A model generated the notes under the pieces. That model made no database searches, had not been told where the DNA came from, and saw nothing but the letters and a program-made list of their open reading frames with translations. DNA of 8,797 bases from Thermoplasmata archaeon (lineage in GTDB: Archaea; Thermoplasmatota; Thermoplasmata; Thermoplasmatales; Thermoplasmataceae), in NCBI GenBank assembly GCA_021845155.1, contig JAKBSB010000044.1, positions 1 through 8,797 of the forward strand, in the 5' to 3' direction. Shown piece after piece: positions 1 to 6,668 of this stretch. How positions within the stretch are numbered: position 1 is the first letter of the stretch; each line of letters opens with the position of its first letter. Both the position numbers and the translations under genes were made by a program.

Positions 1-5
1 TGCAA

Positions 6-755
6 TTGTCACAGATTAAACTTATTAATGTCAATCACACCACATTGCACTATCTGATCAGTGATAGGACACCACTGGAAAAGCTTGTTCTCCATGTAGG
101 CAATACAACAATTGATCTTCCGGTAACAAATGATTCGGGAAGCATGAGAATCTGGTTCCCACACAATGGAAACTACAGCATTGGAATGGTCGCTCTGGAC
201 ATGTGCGGAAACTCCAACTCCAGTATTGCCAGGACGGTTTCCGTTGAATACTATGATAATATTACCGGTGCAGAAATTGGAATCAGCATTGTCGGTACCA
301 CTGCATATCTGAAAGGCGTGGAATTTGGGAATCATTCCCATAATCTTATGTTTGCCTGGTACCTGAATGGAAAGTACGAGGGCAATTCCAGCACAATGGA
401 CATGAATCTTCCCTATGGATACAATAATGTGACACTGAAGGTTTATTTCAATGGAAAAACCATAGAGGTAAGCAGGAAGGTGCTTGTCGTTGGATGGATG
501 CCGGAGATTTCTGCATTTCTTGTCATATCAGGCATAGCTTCATTTCGAACCTTAAGAATTAGAAGAAAACTCATGGCAGGAATTGAACTGGTTCTCAAGA
601 ATAAGGGTCGATCCGTAAGGGAGATTGTTAAAGCTGGAAAACTTATGGGGATCCCGGGATCTGCAGTAAGAAAAGCAACTGTTAAGCTGGCTAACCAAGG
701 AAAAATATCATTTGATCGGGATCTGGACAACAACCTCTTCGTTAAAAAGCAATAA
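6..755 (+). CDS. Membrane-anchored protein with extracellular Ig-like region and C-terminal cytoplasmic winged-helix domain (5' end outside window)
   Basis: The frame is open to the left edge, so the TTG at 6 is probably internal and the gene starts upstream. Residues 1-158 (from position 6) look like two beta-sandwich, Ig/PKD-like repeats (about 5-82 and 88-158) and carry many N-X-S/T sequons, including NHT 10, NTT 33, NYS 56, NSS 71, NIT 85, NHS 109, NSS 127 and NVT 141. That implies an exported, glycosylated domain. A hydrophobic stretch at about 159-180 is followed by RTLRIRRKL, a positive-inside stop-transfer pattern. Residues 191-249 then read as a winged helix: helix 191-199, helix 203-214, recognition helix about 216-230, and a wing with DRDLDNN. 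The likely role is a one-component transmembrane sensor/regulator, which is inferred. The closest family is not recognised, and the C-terminal domain could instead mediate protein contacts. Stop TAA is at 753-755. Confidence 0.75.
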   Translation: MSQIKLINVNHTTLHYLISDRTPLEKLVLHVGNTTIDLPVTNDSGSMRIWFPHNGNYSIGMVALDMCGNSNSSIARTVSVEYYDNITGAEIGISIVGTTAYLKGVEFGNHSHNLMFAWYLNGKYEGNSSTMDMNLPYGYNNVTLKVYFNGKTIEVSRKVLVVGWMPEISAFLVISGIASFRTLRIRRKLMAGIELVLKNKGRSVREIVKAGKLMGIPGSAVRKATVKLANQGKISFDRDLDNNLFVKKQ

Positions 756-762
756 TCCGCAA

Positions 763-776
763 AAGAATTATATTAT
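763..776 (+). promoter_or_regulatory. Putative TATA box for the small surface protein gene
   Basis: The A/T-rich element TTATATTAT (768-776) is centred about 31 bp before the GTG at 803. With archaeal TATA-to-start spacing of about 25 bp, transcription would begin near 797, giving a leader of a few bases to GTG 803 or about 18 bases to ATG 815. It suggests this gene is transcribed separately from the one upstream. Confidence 0.45.
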
Positions 777-802
777 CTGTTTGCATTGACCCAAATCGAG
801 TA

Positions 803-1375
803 GTGGATAAACCAATGGACAGAGGAAGATATTTAACAGGCATTATTTTAACAGTGATTATGGCGGGACTCTTTGTCATGCCAGCAGCATATGCTTCCAC
901 GCCTCCCCTTTCTCCCCCTCCATCTACACTTCCCTCCATAACTTATTATTACCACAATACGAAAAACTTCACCATCACCTCATCAGACTGGAATAACTTC
1001 TTTACTGATGTCATAGACAACAGAACTATTGTGACGTACAACTGGAGTGCAAATGCGACACAGGAACTCATAGTTTTTGACCTGTCTTACACGGGAATGA
1101 ACATATACGGCAGTTCCCTTGTTGTTGCCCTATCCAGCATAGGATCTCCAACCGTTGCCAACATGACAAAGGCTTTCTGGGCAGTTGCCAATGATTCGTC
1201 CCAGGTAAGTGGATACACAAACATAAAGGCCCTTGATTCGGGGGCATACCCTGGATTTTCATGGTCAACACCTACCATAAACCCAGCGTCGGTTACTGAA
1301 AGGAATGTTGCAATAATTGTAGGGATAGTTGCGGTCACATTCATACTCTATTTTGTGTTTAACAGGAAGCATTGA
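803..1375 (+). CDS. Small surface glycoprotein with signal peptide and C-terminal membrane anchor
   Basis: This 190-residue protein has no recognised family. Residues 10-31 form a hydrophobic segment after a basic N-terminus and end in AYA-S, a good signal-peptidase site. Residues 32-46 are a Ser/Pro/Thr-rich linker. The body (47-165) is aromatic and beta-rich, with sequons NFT 55, NRT 73, NWS 80, NAT 84, NMT 120 and NDS 130, as expected for an N-glycosylated exterior protein. Residues 168-186 are a second hydrophobic segment followed by NRKH, so the mature protein would be held by a C-terminal transmembrane anchor with most mass outside. The start is taken as GTG 803; ATG 815 is an equally good alternative that leaves the signal peptide intact. 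The 47-bp gap to the upstream gene contains a TATA-like element. A structural surface role is inferred; an uncleaved two-TM topology is also possible. Confidence 0.72.
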   Translation: MDKPMDRGRYLTGIILTVIMAGLFVMPAAYASTPPLSPPPSTLPSITYYYHNTKNFTITSSDWNNFFTDVIDNRTIVTYNWSANATQELIVFDLSYTGMNIYGSSLVVALSSIGSPTVANMTKAFWAVANDSSQVSGYTNIKALDSGAYPGFSWSTPTINPASVTERNVAIIVGIVAVTFILYFVFNRKH

Positions 1376-1465
1376 TTATCTGCAGATGGTTCCATAATTA
1401 CAAGTTTGGCGGCTAAAAACCGTTTCCCGTATTTGAAAGCCAACCCTAAAATAAATAGCAGGCAT

Positions 1466-1480
1466 ATTCTTATAAAATAA
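1466..1480 (+). promoter_or_regulatory. TATA box of the ubiX-mut7C-pelota operon
   Basis: CTTATAAAATAA (about 1469-1480) is centred about 22-25 bp before ATG 1495 and is the most A/T-rich box in the 119-bp gap. The spacing predicts an mRNA that starts at or within a few bases of the start codon (leaderless). No Shine-Dalgarno sequence precedes the ATG, which fits. Confidence 0.6.
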
Positions 1481-1494
1481 TCCGGGTTATTTAA

Positions 1495-2052
1495 ATGAAA
1501 GAGGTTTATGTGGTTGGAATTACAGGAGGATCCGGAAGTGTGCTTGGAATAAGACTTCTGGAGAATCTGAAGGACTATGAGGTACACCTTGCCATATCTG
1601 AAAGCGCCAATCGTGTTCTTGAACTTGAGACAGATTACAAAATAGATTATGTTGAAAGCATGGCAACATATACCTACGACGACAAAGACATAGCTGCAAG
1701 AATCAGCTCCGGAAGCTTCAGATTCAACACAATGGTAATCATACCATGCTCAATTTCAACCCTTGGAAAGATATCCTCAGGCATATCGGACACACTGATA
1801 ACAAGATCTGCTGCTGTTGCTCTCAAAGAAAGAAGACGCCTGATTCTTGTTCCAAGAGAGATGCCTCTCAGTACAATAGTGCTTGAAAACATGTACAGGC
1901 TCTCAAGAGACGGTGCAATTATAGCACCAGCTATTCCGGGATATTACAACAGGCCAAAGACATCCCAGGAGATGATAGATTTCGTTGTTTCAAGAATCCT
2001 TGATCTCATGGGTGTGGAAAATGATCTGATGAAAAGGTGGAAGAGTGGGTGA
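1495..2052 (+). CDS. ubiX: Flavin prenyltransferase, UbiX/Pad1 family
   Basis: Flavin prenyltransferases attach a dimethylallyl group to FMN(H2), producing prenylated FMN, the cofactor of UbiD-type decarboxylases. The 185-residue length is normal for the family. The N-terminus has the flavin-phosphate loop GITGGSG (8-14). S35 and E45 lie where the family has conserved Ser and Glu residues. PCS (84-86) is the family motif after strand 4. Residues 110-126 form the signature LKERRRLILVPREMPLS, including K111, R121 and E122, followed by LENM (130-133). APAIPGYYNRP (144-154) holds the conserved Tyr of the active site, and the C-terminal RW (181-182) matches the conserved Trp. It is the first gene of a three-gene operon and overlaps the next by 8 bp. 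No ubiD gene lies in the window, so its partner enzyme must be elsewhere. Confidence 0.93.
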   Translation: MKEVYVVGITGGSGSVLGIRLLENLKDYEVHLAISESANRVLELETDYKIDYVESMATYTYDDKDIAARISSGSFRFNTMVIIPCSISTLGKISSGISDTLITRSAAVALKERRRLILVPREMPLSTIVLENMYRLSRDGAIIAPAIPGYYNRPKTSQEMIDFVVSRILDLMGVENDLMKRWKSG

Positions 2053-2521
2053 GAAGCTTTTCATTGCAGACGCAATGCTGGGTAAATTTGCAAGGTGGAT
2101 CAGACTGTGCGGATTTGACGCATTTTATGCGGATTCCTCACTGACTGATTCTGAGATTATTGGCATGGCTACAGAGTCCGACAGAATTGTCATAACAAGG
2201 GACAGGAAACTTGCCTTAAGAACAGGGGAATCGCTTTTTATAAAGAATGATGAACCAGATGGCCAGCTGCTGGAGTTTTTCAGAAAATATCCCCCTGATC
2301 CTTCAAGATTTTTCACAAGATGTACGTCCTGCAATGGAATTCTTGAGGAAATGAGTCCGCCTTATGGAGATGAGATGGTACCAGAGAGCGTGGCAGAAAG
2401 GAGACTTGATATCTATATATGCAGTGATTGCCACAAGATTTACTGGGCAGGTACTCACAGAAAAAATATTGAGGAGAAGATCAGAATATTGATGGAGATG
2501 TTGCAGAATGAAGATCATTGA
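2045..2521 (+). CDS. Mut7-C family PIN-like RNase domain protein with zinc ribbon
   Basis: This 158-residue stand-alone protein matches the Mut7-C (former DUF82) family: a PIN-like nuclease fold followed by a zinc ribbon. FIADAMLGKFARWIRLCGFDA (6-26) contains the family N-terminal motif with acidic residue D9. D30, the acidic pair in SLTDSE (32-37) and TRDR (51-54, D53) are the other likely metal-binding positions. The ribbon is CTSC (93-96) and CSDC (126-129), spaced as in the family, with the typical WAGTHRKNIE tail. The GTG start at 2045 is supported by AGGTGG at 2035-2040, a Shine-Dalgarno-like sequence about 5 bp upstream. The gene overlaps ubiX by 8 bp and pelota by 14 bp, so co-translation is likely. 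RNase activity is known for the fold, but the substrate here is unknown. Confidence 0.88.
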   Translation: MGEKLFIADAMLGKFARWIRLCGFDAFYADSSLTDSEIIGMATESDRIVITRDRKLALRTGESLFIKNDEPDGQLLEFFRKYPPDPSRFFTRCTSCNGILEEMSPPYGDEMVPESVAERRLDIYICSDCHKIYWAGTHRKNIEEKIRILMEMLQNEDH

Positions 2522-3572
2522 TCCTGAAAATGATGAGGGGTACACGGTGCTGCACATACAGGATCTGGATGATCTCTGGTATCTTCAAAACATAATATCC
2601 CCCGGAGATCTTGTGAGGATGACCACGTTGAGAAGAGTGGAAAAGAAGGATGATATGACCAGATCAAAGGAGACCTCAAGAAAACCGGTTACACTTACGC
2701 TCACAGTAGAAAGCATACAGTTCCAGGAATTTTCGAGCAACCTCAAAATACTGGGAAAGATTGTGTCTGGTGATGAGAATATTCTCGGGGAGCATCATTC
2801 CTTCCAGGTTGGAATGGATGATACCTTAAACCTGAAGAAAGATGCCTGGGGTGAACAACAGAGAAAGATGCTCACCGAGGCAAGTGAAGGCCTTTACAAG
2901 ACGAAATACCACATTATATGTCTGGACGATGAAGAAGCGATCATTTCTCTGTTGAGAAATTACGGAATACAGGTTGTTGCCCGAATCAGGTCTGGTAAAT
3001 CCGGCAAGGACTACTCGTCCACAAACAACGTGAATAATTATTTTCAGGAGATTTATGAAACACTGATCAGCAAATCAATCACTGGTAAATTTCTGCTTAT
3101 TCTTGGCCAGGGATTTACAAGGGAATCACTGGCCGAATACCTTAAGGCGAGAAGAAAGGACCTTAATGTGGAAATCCTCACCTTTCCAACAAACCGGTCA
3201 GATGAAGCCGCCATTTATGAATTTCTTGCTTCGAAGGACAGCGAAGACATCTTTTCTTCAATGAGGCTTGTTGAGGAACAGAAATTGATAGAAACGTTCC
3301 TGAAAAACCTGAAGGTTAATGATCTGGCAGTGTATGGTAAGGAAATGGTTGAAAAGGCTATTGATTCTGGAGCCATTGAGACTCTCCTCCTCTCTGAGGA
3401 TGCATTTAAAACTGAAGAGAGCAGAGCCATCCTTGGGAAGTTGAAGAATTCGGGTGGAAATGTACATGTATTCAGCTCTCACAGTGATCCTGGAAATGTT
3501 GTGAAAAGCTTTGGTGGGTACTGCGGAATCCTCAGGTACCGTCTGCCTGAACAGGACCTCAAGCATGTTTAA
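2508..3572 (+). CDS. pelA: Pelota (aPelota/Dom34), mRNA surveillance and ribosome rescue factor
   Basis: Pelota is an eRF1 paralogue. With an EF-1alpha-type GTPase it enters the A site of stalled ribosomes and, with ABCE1, splits them. The 354-residue length is standard. Residues 1-130 form the Sm-like N-terminal domain (DLDDLWYLQNIISPGDLVRM at 19-38 is the classic motif). Residues 131-258 form the central eRF1_2-like domain, and about 259-354 the C-terminal eRF1_3 domain (LLLSEDAF and VHVFSSHSDPG). As expected for pelota rather than aRF1, the central domain has no GGQ peptidyl-hydrolysis motif. ATG 2508 is preceded by GGAG at 2494-2497 and lies inside the 3' end of the Mut7-C gene, suggesting translational coupling. 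It is the last gene of the operon, and 77 bp separate it from the tRNA gene. Confidence 0.95.
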   Translation: MKIIDPENDEGYTVLHIQDLDDLWYLQNIISPGDLVRMTTLRRVEKKDDMTRSKETSRKPVTLTLTVESIQFQEFSSNLKILGKIVSGDENILGEHHSFQVGMDDTLNLKKDAWGEQQRKMLTEASEGLYKTKYHIICLDDEEAIISLLRNYGIQVVARIRSGKSGKDYSSTNNVNNYFQEIYETLISKSITGKFLLILGQGFTRESLAEYLKARRKDLNVEILTFPTNRSDEAAIYEFLASKDSEDIFSSMRLVEEQKLIETFLKNLKVNDLAVYGKEMVEKAIDSGAIETLLLSEDAFKTEESRAILGKLKNSGGNVHVFSSHSDPGNVVKSFGGYCGILRYRLPEQDLKHV

Positions 3573-3616
3573 CGTTCAACGATTTCCAATATTTACAGGA
3601 ATTTTGCAATGAAAAG

Positions 3617-3628
3617 GTAAATATAATT
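3617..3628 (+). promoter_or_regulatory. TATA box of the tRNA-Glu gene
   Basis: AAATATAA (3619-3626) is centred about 26-27 bp before the first base of the tRNA, the usual archaeal TATA-to-start spacing. It indicates that the tRNA has its own promoter and does not depend on read-through from pelota. Confidence 0.6.
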
Positions 3629-3649
3629 TCTAACGTTATACGCAGGAAC

Positions 3650-3724
3650 GCTCCGATGGTGTAGTCCGGTCAAGCATTTCGGCCTTTCGAGCCGACGACT
3701 CGGGTTCAAATCCCGGTCGGAGCA
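3650..3724 (+). tRNA. tRNA-Glu (anticodon UUC)
   Basis: A complete cloverleaf can be folded. The acceptor stem GCTCCGA (3650-3656) pairs perfectly with TCGGAGC (3717-3723), with A3724 as discriminator. The D stem is GTGT/GCAT, with G-U pairs. The anticodon stem TCGGC/GCCGA encloses the loop CTTTCGA with anticodon TTC at 3686-3688, which reads GAA/GAG. The T arm is TCGGG-TTCAAAT-CCCGG. The variable loop has 4 bases. CCA is not encoded and must be added after transcription. No intron is seen at position 37/38 or elsewhere. Confidence 0.97.
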
Positions 3725-3977
3725 TTTAAATGGAGACCCAGTGTTTTACGGGCCTGGTTATTAATATTTATGTGGTTCTTCCAACCTTTGTGTGGGTAGT
3801 CCATTTTTAGGATTGTTAAATGATATCGTGATCTTCGAGAAAAAAGCTTTAAAGCACCATTGAACGAATATTGTCAATATCGTTTTGTCTCTGACCGTAT
3901 GTGAAAAACTGATTCGACGAAAAGACGATGAAAAGGTAACCCGCACCAAGGTCAGATGATCCCTATAATTTTATGAC
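3725..3977. other. Non-coding stretch between the tRNA and the decayed gene
   Basis: No supportable gene is present. A T-rich GTGTTTTA just after the tRNA (about 3741-3748) may end its transcript. A plus-strand frame of about 45 codons is open to a TGA near 3904, and a minus-strand frame of 62 codons runs at 3761-3949. Neither has a convincing start, promoter or protein-like composition. I searched for a second copy of the tRNA 3' end, as a prophage or integron attachment site would leave, and did not see one. Confidence 0.4.
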
Positions 3978-4525
3978 CTAAGTGCCTACTTCAAGATCAT
4001 AGGAAACTTCACCGGTTTCCAACTTCTTTATTACTTTTCTATGAACCCACTCTGGGATTACAGCTTGAGAATATGATTTGTAGAGAGCTTCTCGTTCCTA
4101 GTTTAAAATACATATGGATTCCTTCAATTCATCTTCTGAAATACGCTCATCTGGTATATCGACATGACTTTCCGCAGTTAAAAATTTAAAATAGGGGGAT
4201 TGTTTAAAAAGAATAATTCGCTAAAAAGTACATTTATCCCCATGAGACTTCAGGAGTTTGAGAACAATTTTCTGTTTCCCATTCAAGCCGGTGAAAAATG
4301 TCCTGACGAACTCTCCTTCACTTAGAAGGAGGAATATTTCTATATTATCGAAGAGTTCAAGCATCCTAGAACTTGTTGGTGACTCAAACTATCCCTTCCA
4401 GGTATATGGTAAGAGGCTATCTTTTCCTTTTCATTCCCAGTCTTACTTTCCATAAGTGACTCAATTTGCAGAACCATGAAGTAGAGTAAATGAGGTCCTA
4501 TGTCCTTGTGGCCCCATTCAGGCAT
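3978..4525 (-). pseudogene. Decayed gene of about 180 codons (frameshift plus two in-frame stops), unknown family
   Basis: On the minus strand, four protein-like segments follow one another. From ATG 4525 the frame reads MPEWGHKDIGPHLLYFMVL and on to GRDS near 4388. One base appears lost near 4389-4391, and the frame resumes as FESPTSSRMLELFDNIEIF and runs to TAG (4223-4221). The same frame then continues for exactly 40 codons (containing ESHVDIPDERISEDELKES) to a second TAG (4100-4098), and for 39 more codons (EREALYKSYSQAVIPEWV, HRKVIKKLETGEVSYDLEVG) to a final TAG (3980-3978). All three TAGs are in register. The composition is ordinary soluble protein with amphipathic Lys/Glu/Leu helices. 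LNGKQKIVLKLLKSHGDKC resembles the first helices of a winged-helix domain, but I do not recognise the family. The ATG lies 39 bp from the divergent PaiB-like gene. Sequencing error could explain one lesion, but hardly three. Confidence 0.68.
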
Positions 4526-4536
4526 AGTGCAACAGT

Positions 4537-4548
4537 AAAATAAGTAAT
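4537..4548 (+). promoter_or_regulatory. TATA box of the PaiB-like gene
   Basis: AAAATAAGTAAT (4537-4548) is centred about 23 bp before ATG 4565, which fits a leaderless transcript. No Shine-Dalgarno sequence is seen before that ATG. The opposite strand of the same 39-bp gap would have had to hold the promoter of the decayed minus-strand gene. Confidence 0.45.
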
Positions 4549-4564
4549 AACATTATAGTCGTTT

Positions 4565-5191
4565 ATGTACATACCTGACTACTTCAAGATCGACAATATT
4601 GACACAATTTTGGATTTCATAGGGGAGAACAGTTTCGCCCTTCTCCTCTCACCTTATGGAGAAGATGTCCTCAACACACAGATCCCAATACTATATGAGA
4701 GAAGTGATGAAAAAATTACACTTTTTGGACATATGTCAAGGGAGAACCCCCATTGGAAGGCTGCAGAGGGCAAAAAAGCTACTGTGCTTTTTCTCGGTCC
4801 GCACCAGTACATATCTCCAAGATGGTACACAATTGAAAAATCCGTTCCGACGTGGGATTACATGACAGTTAAGATGACCGGAATCCTGAAGATTGTAGAC
4901 AGGGACCAGACCAATTCCATACTCCTTAAACTTTCCCAGTACTTTGATCCAGAATGGACAGAAGAGAGAAAGGAACTTGAGGAATATTACCAGAAGATGG
5001 TCAACGAGATTGTTGCTTTCGGAATCGAAGTTGAAGAAGTCTATGGGAAATGGAAACTTAGCCAGAACCGCCCGGTCGCTGACCGCAAAAAAATAATTGA
5101 AAACCTCGTAAATTCAGGTAACCGCGAATCGGAGGTAGTTGCCAGAATGATTGAAAAATACTCCATGAAAAACAGTAAACATAATGAGTGA
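4565..5191 (+). CDS. PaiB-like FMN-binding protein (split-barrel family)
   Basis: This 208-residue protein matches the PaiB family (FMN-binding split barrel, named for the Bacillus negative regulator of sporulation and protease genes) along its whole length. Landmarks are the N-terminal MYIPDYF (1-7), GHMSRENPHWK (55-65), VLFLGPHQYISPRWY (74-88), VPTWDYMTVKMTG (94-106) and the C-terminal KLSQNRP (164-170). These include the residues expected to line the flavin site. The name 'transcriptional regulator' comes from Bacillus genetics. The protein has no helix-turn-helix domain, so an FMN-dependent enzyme or sensor is as likely here. No paiA acetyltransferase gene is adjacent. Upstream and divergent lies a decayed gene; downstream and convergent, 48 bp away, ends the permease gene. 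Start ATG 4565 is fixed by the family N-terminus. Confidence 0.9.
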   Translation: MYIPDYFKIDNIDTILDFIGENSFALLLSPYGEDVLNTQIPILYERSDEKITLFGHMSRENPHWKAAEGKKATVLFLGPHQYISPRWYTIEKSVPTWDYMTVKMTGILKIVDRDQTNSILLKLSQYFDPEWTEERKELEEYYQKMVNEIVAFGIEVEEVYGKWKLSQNRPVADRKKIIENLVNSGNRESEVVARMIEKYSMKNSKHNE

Positions 5192-5203
5192 ATGTTTGAA
5201 TTG

Positions 5204-5234
5204 CAATTTACGATACCGTCGTTGAAATTGTTTT
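5204..5234 (+). terminator. Stem-loop plus T-tract between the convergent PaiB and permease genes
   Basis: CAATTTACG (5204-5212) can pair with CGT-TG-AAATTG (5220-5230), giving 9 bp with a 2-base bulge and a 7-base loop, followed by TTTT (5231-5234). It sits in the 48-bp gap between two converging stop codons and could end the paiB transcript. Archaeal termination depends mainly on the T-tract, so the hairpin may be incidental. Confidence 0.35.
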
Positions 5235-5239
5235 AGATA

Positions 5240-6667
5240 TCATCTCTCTCCGGACCCAATTTCTGATATGGATGCCTTTTCAGTCCCCACACTGTCCAGA
5301 TCGGGTTTCTTCTTTAAAACAGACAGAACAGCTGCGAAGACAATTCCTATTATGACTGCCGCAATGATCGAGTATGCACCGATATTATCGGGAGAAGACG
5401 GAAATGGAACAAATTCTCCATAGATTGCGAAAGCATAAACAATTGTAGCAAGTAGAGGGCCAAGTGCAAGAGGGAGTAACCCCTTGAGCTTGAGTTTCAT
5501 TGTCTTCTTACCATATATGGGAAGAGAGAAATTAGCCAGAATATGTACTATGTAAAGAACAACTCCATTGACTGCAGTGATTATAGTGGCTCCTATGAAA
5601 GGTCCAAAAATCAAACCACCTACAAGTGTCAGTGCAACAATTATCAGCCATTCAACAAGTATAACCTTATTTGGTGAACCGTATTTCTTATGAACTGTTG
5701 CCATTGATTTTGGAAATATAATTCCATCCCTGGCCAAGGCAAAACCTTCTCTGCTGAATGCATTTCCCTCTGCAATACCGTTTGAAATGAAACTGTTAAG
5801 TGTTATAATTATGAATACCGCCATAACAATTGGGCCGAAATAGTTATCAACGACTGTAAACCCTGGATTAGTGGCTGTTGAAAACGATCCGATTTTGTTT
5901 ATTCCCCACCCTATTACCATTGAATATGAAACCAGAACGTAAACCACTGCGGTTATTCCCATTGCAATGAATATTGCTTTTCGTATATTCTTCTTAGGAC
6001 TCTTCAATTCTTCTGACAGTGTGATTACAGAACCAACTCCCACAAAACCAAGTATTGAATAAATCGTAGCAAGTCCCAGATTACCAAATGTATTGCCATT
6101 CGGCGTAAAAGGTATAATAGAGTTGGAGGGCCCCGCCCTGATAATTATTGCGATTGAAATTATGACCAGAAAACTTATTTCGATCACTGCACCAATTATT
6201 GTGTATGTCAGCGATGGTTTCAGTCCCCTGTAAAGAAGAACCAGTATGATTATAAGAGGGATGAAGGCAAGTGGAATCCAGCCATAGGCATTTGAAGCGA
6301 GTTCTGGAACGAGAGGCCACAGAACCCCTGCAAAAAACAACACCGCAAAGCCGCTAAGCGCCCCAAGCACATTAATAAAATAAAGCCAGCCGGAAAATAT
6401 TCCAAACCTTGGTCCAAGGCCAGCCGAAACATATGCGTAATAACCACCAGCATGTGAAATTCGTCCCGCGAATACATAGTTCATATACATTGCAGAGGAA
6501 ACGCCAATAATTGCGAGAAAGAATACGAAAGTTGCTGACGCTCCAACAAAAGATGTCTCAACTACCAGAAAAGATGCTGCAACTGCCGCAGGTGCAATGA
6601 AGGCAATTGACTGGAATACCCCCGCCCATAACCCTCCTACGTTTTTATGAAGGCTTCCTGATGTCAA
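5240..6667 (-). CDS. APC superfamily amino acid permease
   Basis: This 475-residue polytopic membrane protein probably has 12 transmembrane segments, the usual APC layout, and likely imports amino acids by cation or proton symport. TM1 (about 17-38) has an unwound-helix-type PAAVAAS. ISHAGGYYAYVSAGLGPRFG (70-89) is the APC motif after TM2. GFVGVGSVITLSEELKSPKK (207-226) followed by NIRKAI is the TM6 motif with its conserved Glu and the basic turn. SREGFALARDGIIFPKSMAT (305-324) and KKYGSPNKV are the classic loop 8 motif. The N-terminus and the Lys/Glu/Ser-rich tail (452-475) are probably cytoplasmic. The start is TTG 6667, one base after the aminotransferase stop, with GAGGTG (6676-6681 on the minus strand) as Shine-Dalgarno sequence; the ATG overlapping that stop meets TGA after one codon. 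It is probably co-transcribed with the aminotransferase, whose substrate it may import. Confidence 0.92.
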   Translation of the reverse strand: MTSGSLHKNVGGLWAGVFQSIAFIAPAAVAASFLVVETSFVGASATFVFFLAIIGVSSAMYMNYVFAGRISHAGGYYAYVSAGLGPRFGIFSGWLYFINVLGALSGFAVLFFAGVLWPLVPELASNAYGWIPLAFIPLIIILVLLYRGLKPSLTYTIIGAVIEISFLVIISIAIIIRAGPSNSIIPFTPNGNTFGNLGLATIYSILGFVGVGSVITLSEELKSPKKNIRKAIFIAMGITAVVYVLVSYSMVIGWGINKIGSFSTATNPGFTVVDNYFGPIVMAVFIIITLNSFISNGIAEGNAFSREGFALARDGIIFPKSMATVHKKYGSPNKVILVEWLIIVALTLVGGLIFGPFIGATIITAVNGVVLYIVHILANFSLPIYGKKTMKLKLKGLLPLALGPLLATIVYAFAIYGEFVPFPSSPDNIGAYSIIAAVIIGIVFAAVLSVLKKKPDLDSVGTEKASISEIGSGER

Positions 6668-6668
6668 G

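Noticed and set aside
1410..1428. Short CGG...CCG hairpin followed by TTT after the surface protein gene
   Set aside because: The stem is only 3-4 bp and the T-run is short, too weak to call a terminator.
3650..3760. Integration of a mobile element at the tRNA-Glu 3' end
   Set aside because: I found no second copy of the tRNA 3' segment and no integrase gene downstream, although the decayed gene nearby made it worth checking.
3761..3949. 62-codon minus-strand frame and overlapping 45-codon plus-strand frame after the tRNA
   Set aside because: Neither has a good start or promoter, and both have unusual composition (Phe/Ser/Ile-rich or Cys-rich). The lengths are expected by chance in A/T-rich DNA.
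3925..3980. Possible C/D box guide RNA (GATGA-like motifs near 3928 and 3955)
   Set aside because: The motifs do not match the C box consensus well, and no properly spaced D and D' boxes were seen.
4221..4223. TAG recoding (pyrrolysine or suppression) in the minus-strand gene
   Set aside because: A separate frameshift near 4390 and several TAGs within one short gene point to decay; the intact genes of the window do not contain in-frame TAG.
4258..4455. 65-codon plus-strand frame
   Set aside because: It is antisense to the better-supported decayed minus-strand gene and reads as Ser/Phe/Pro-rich sequence, typical of a shadow frame.
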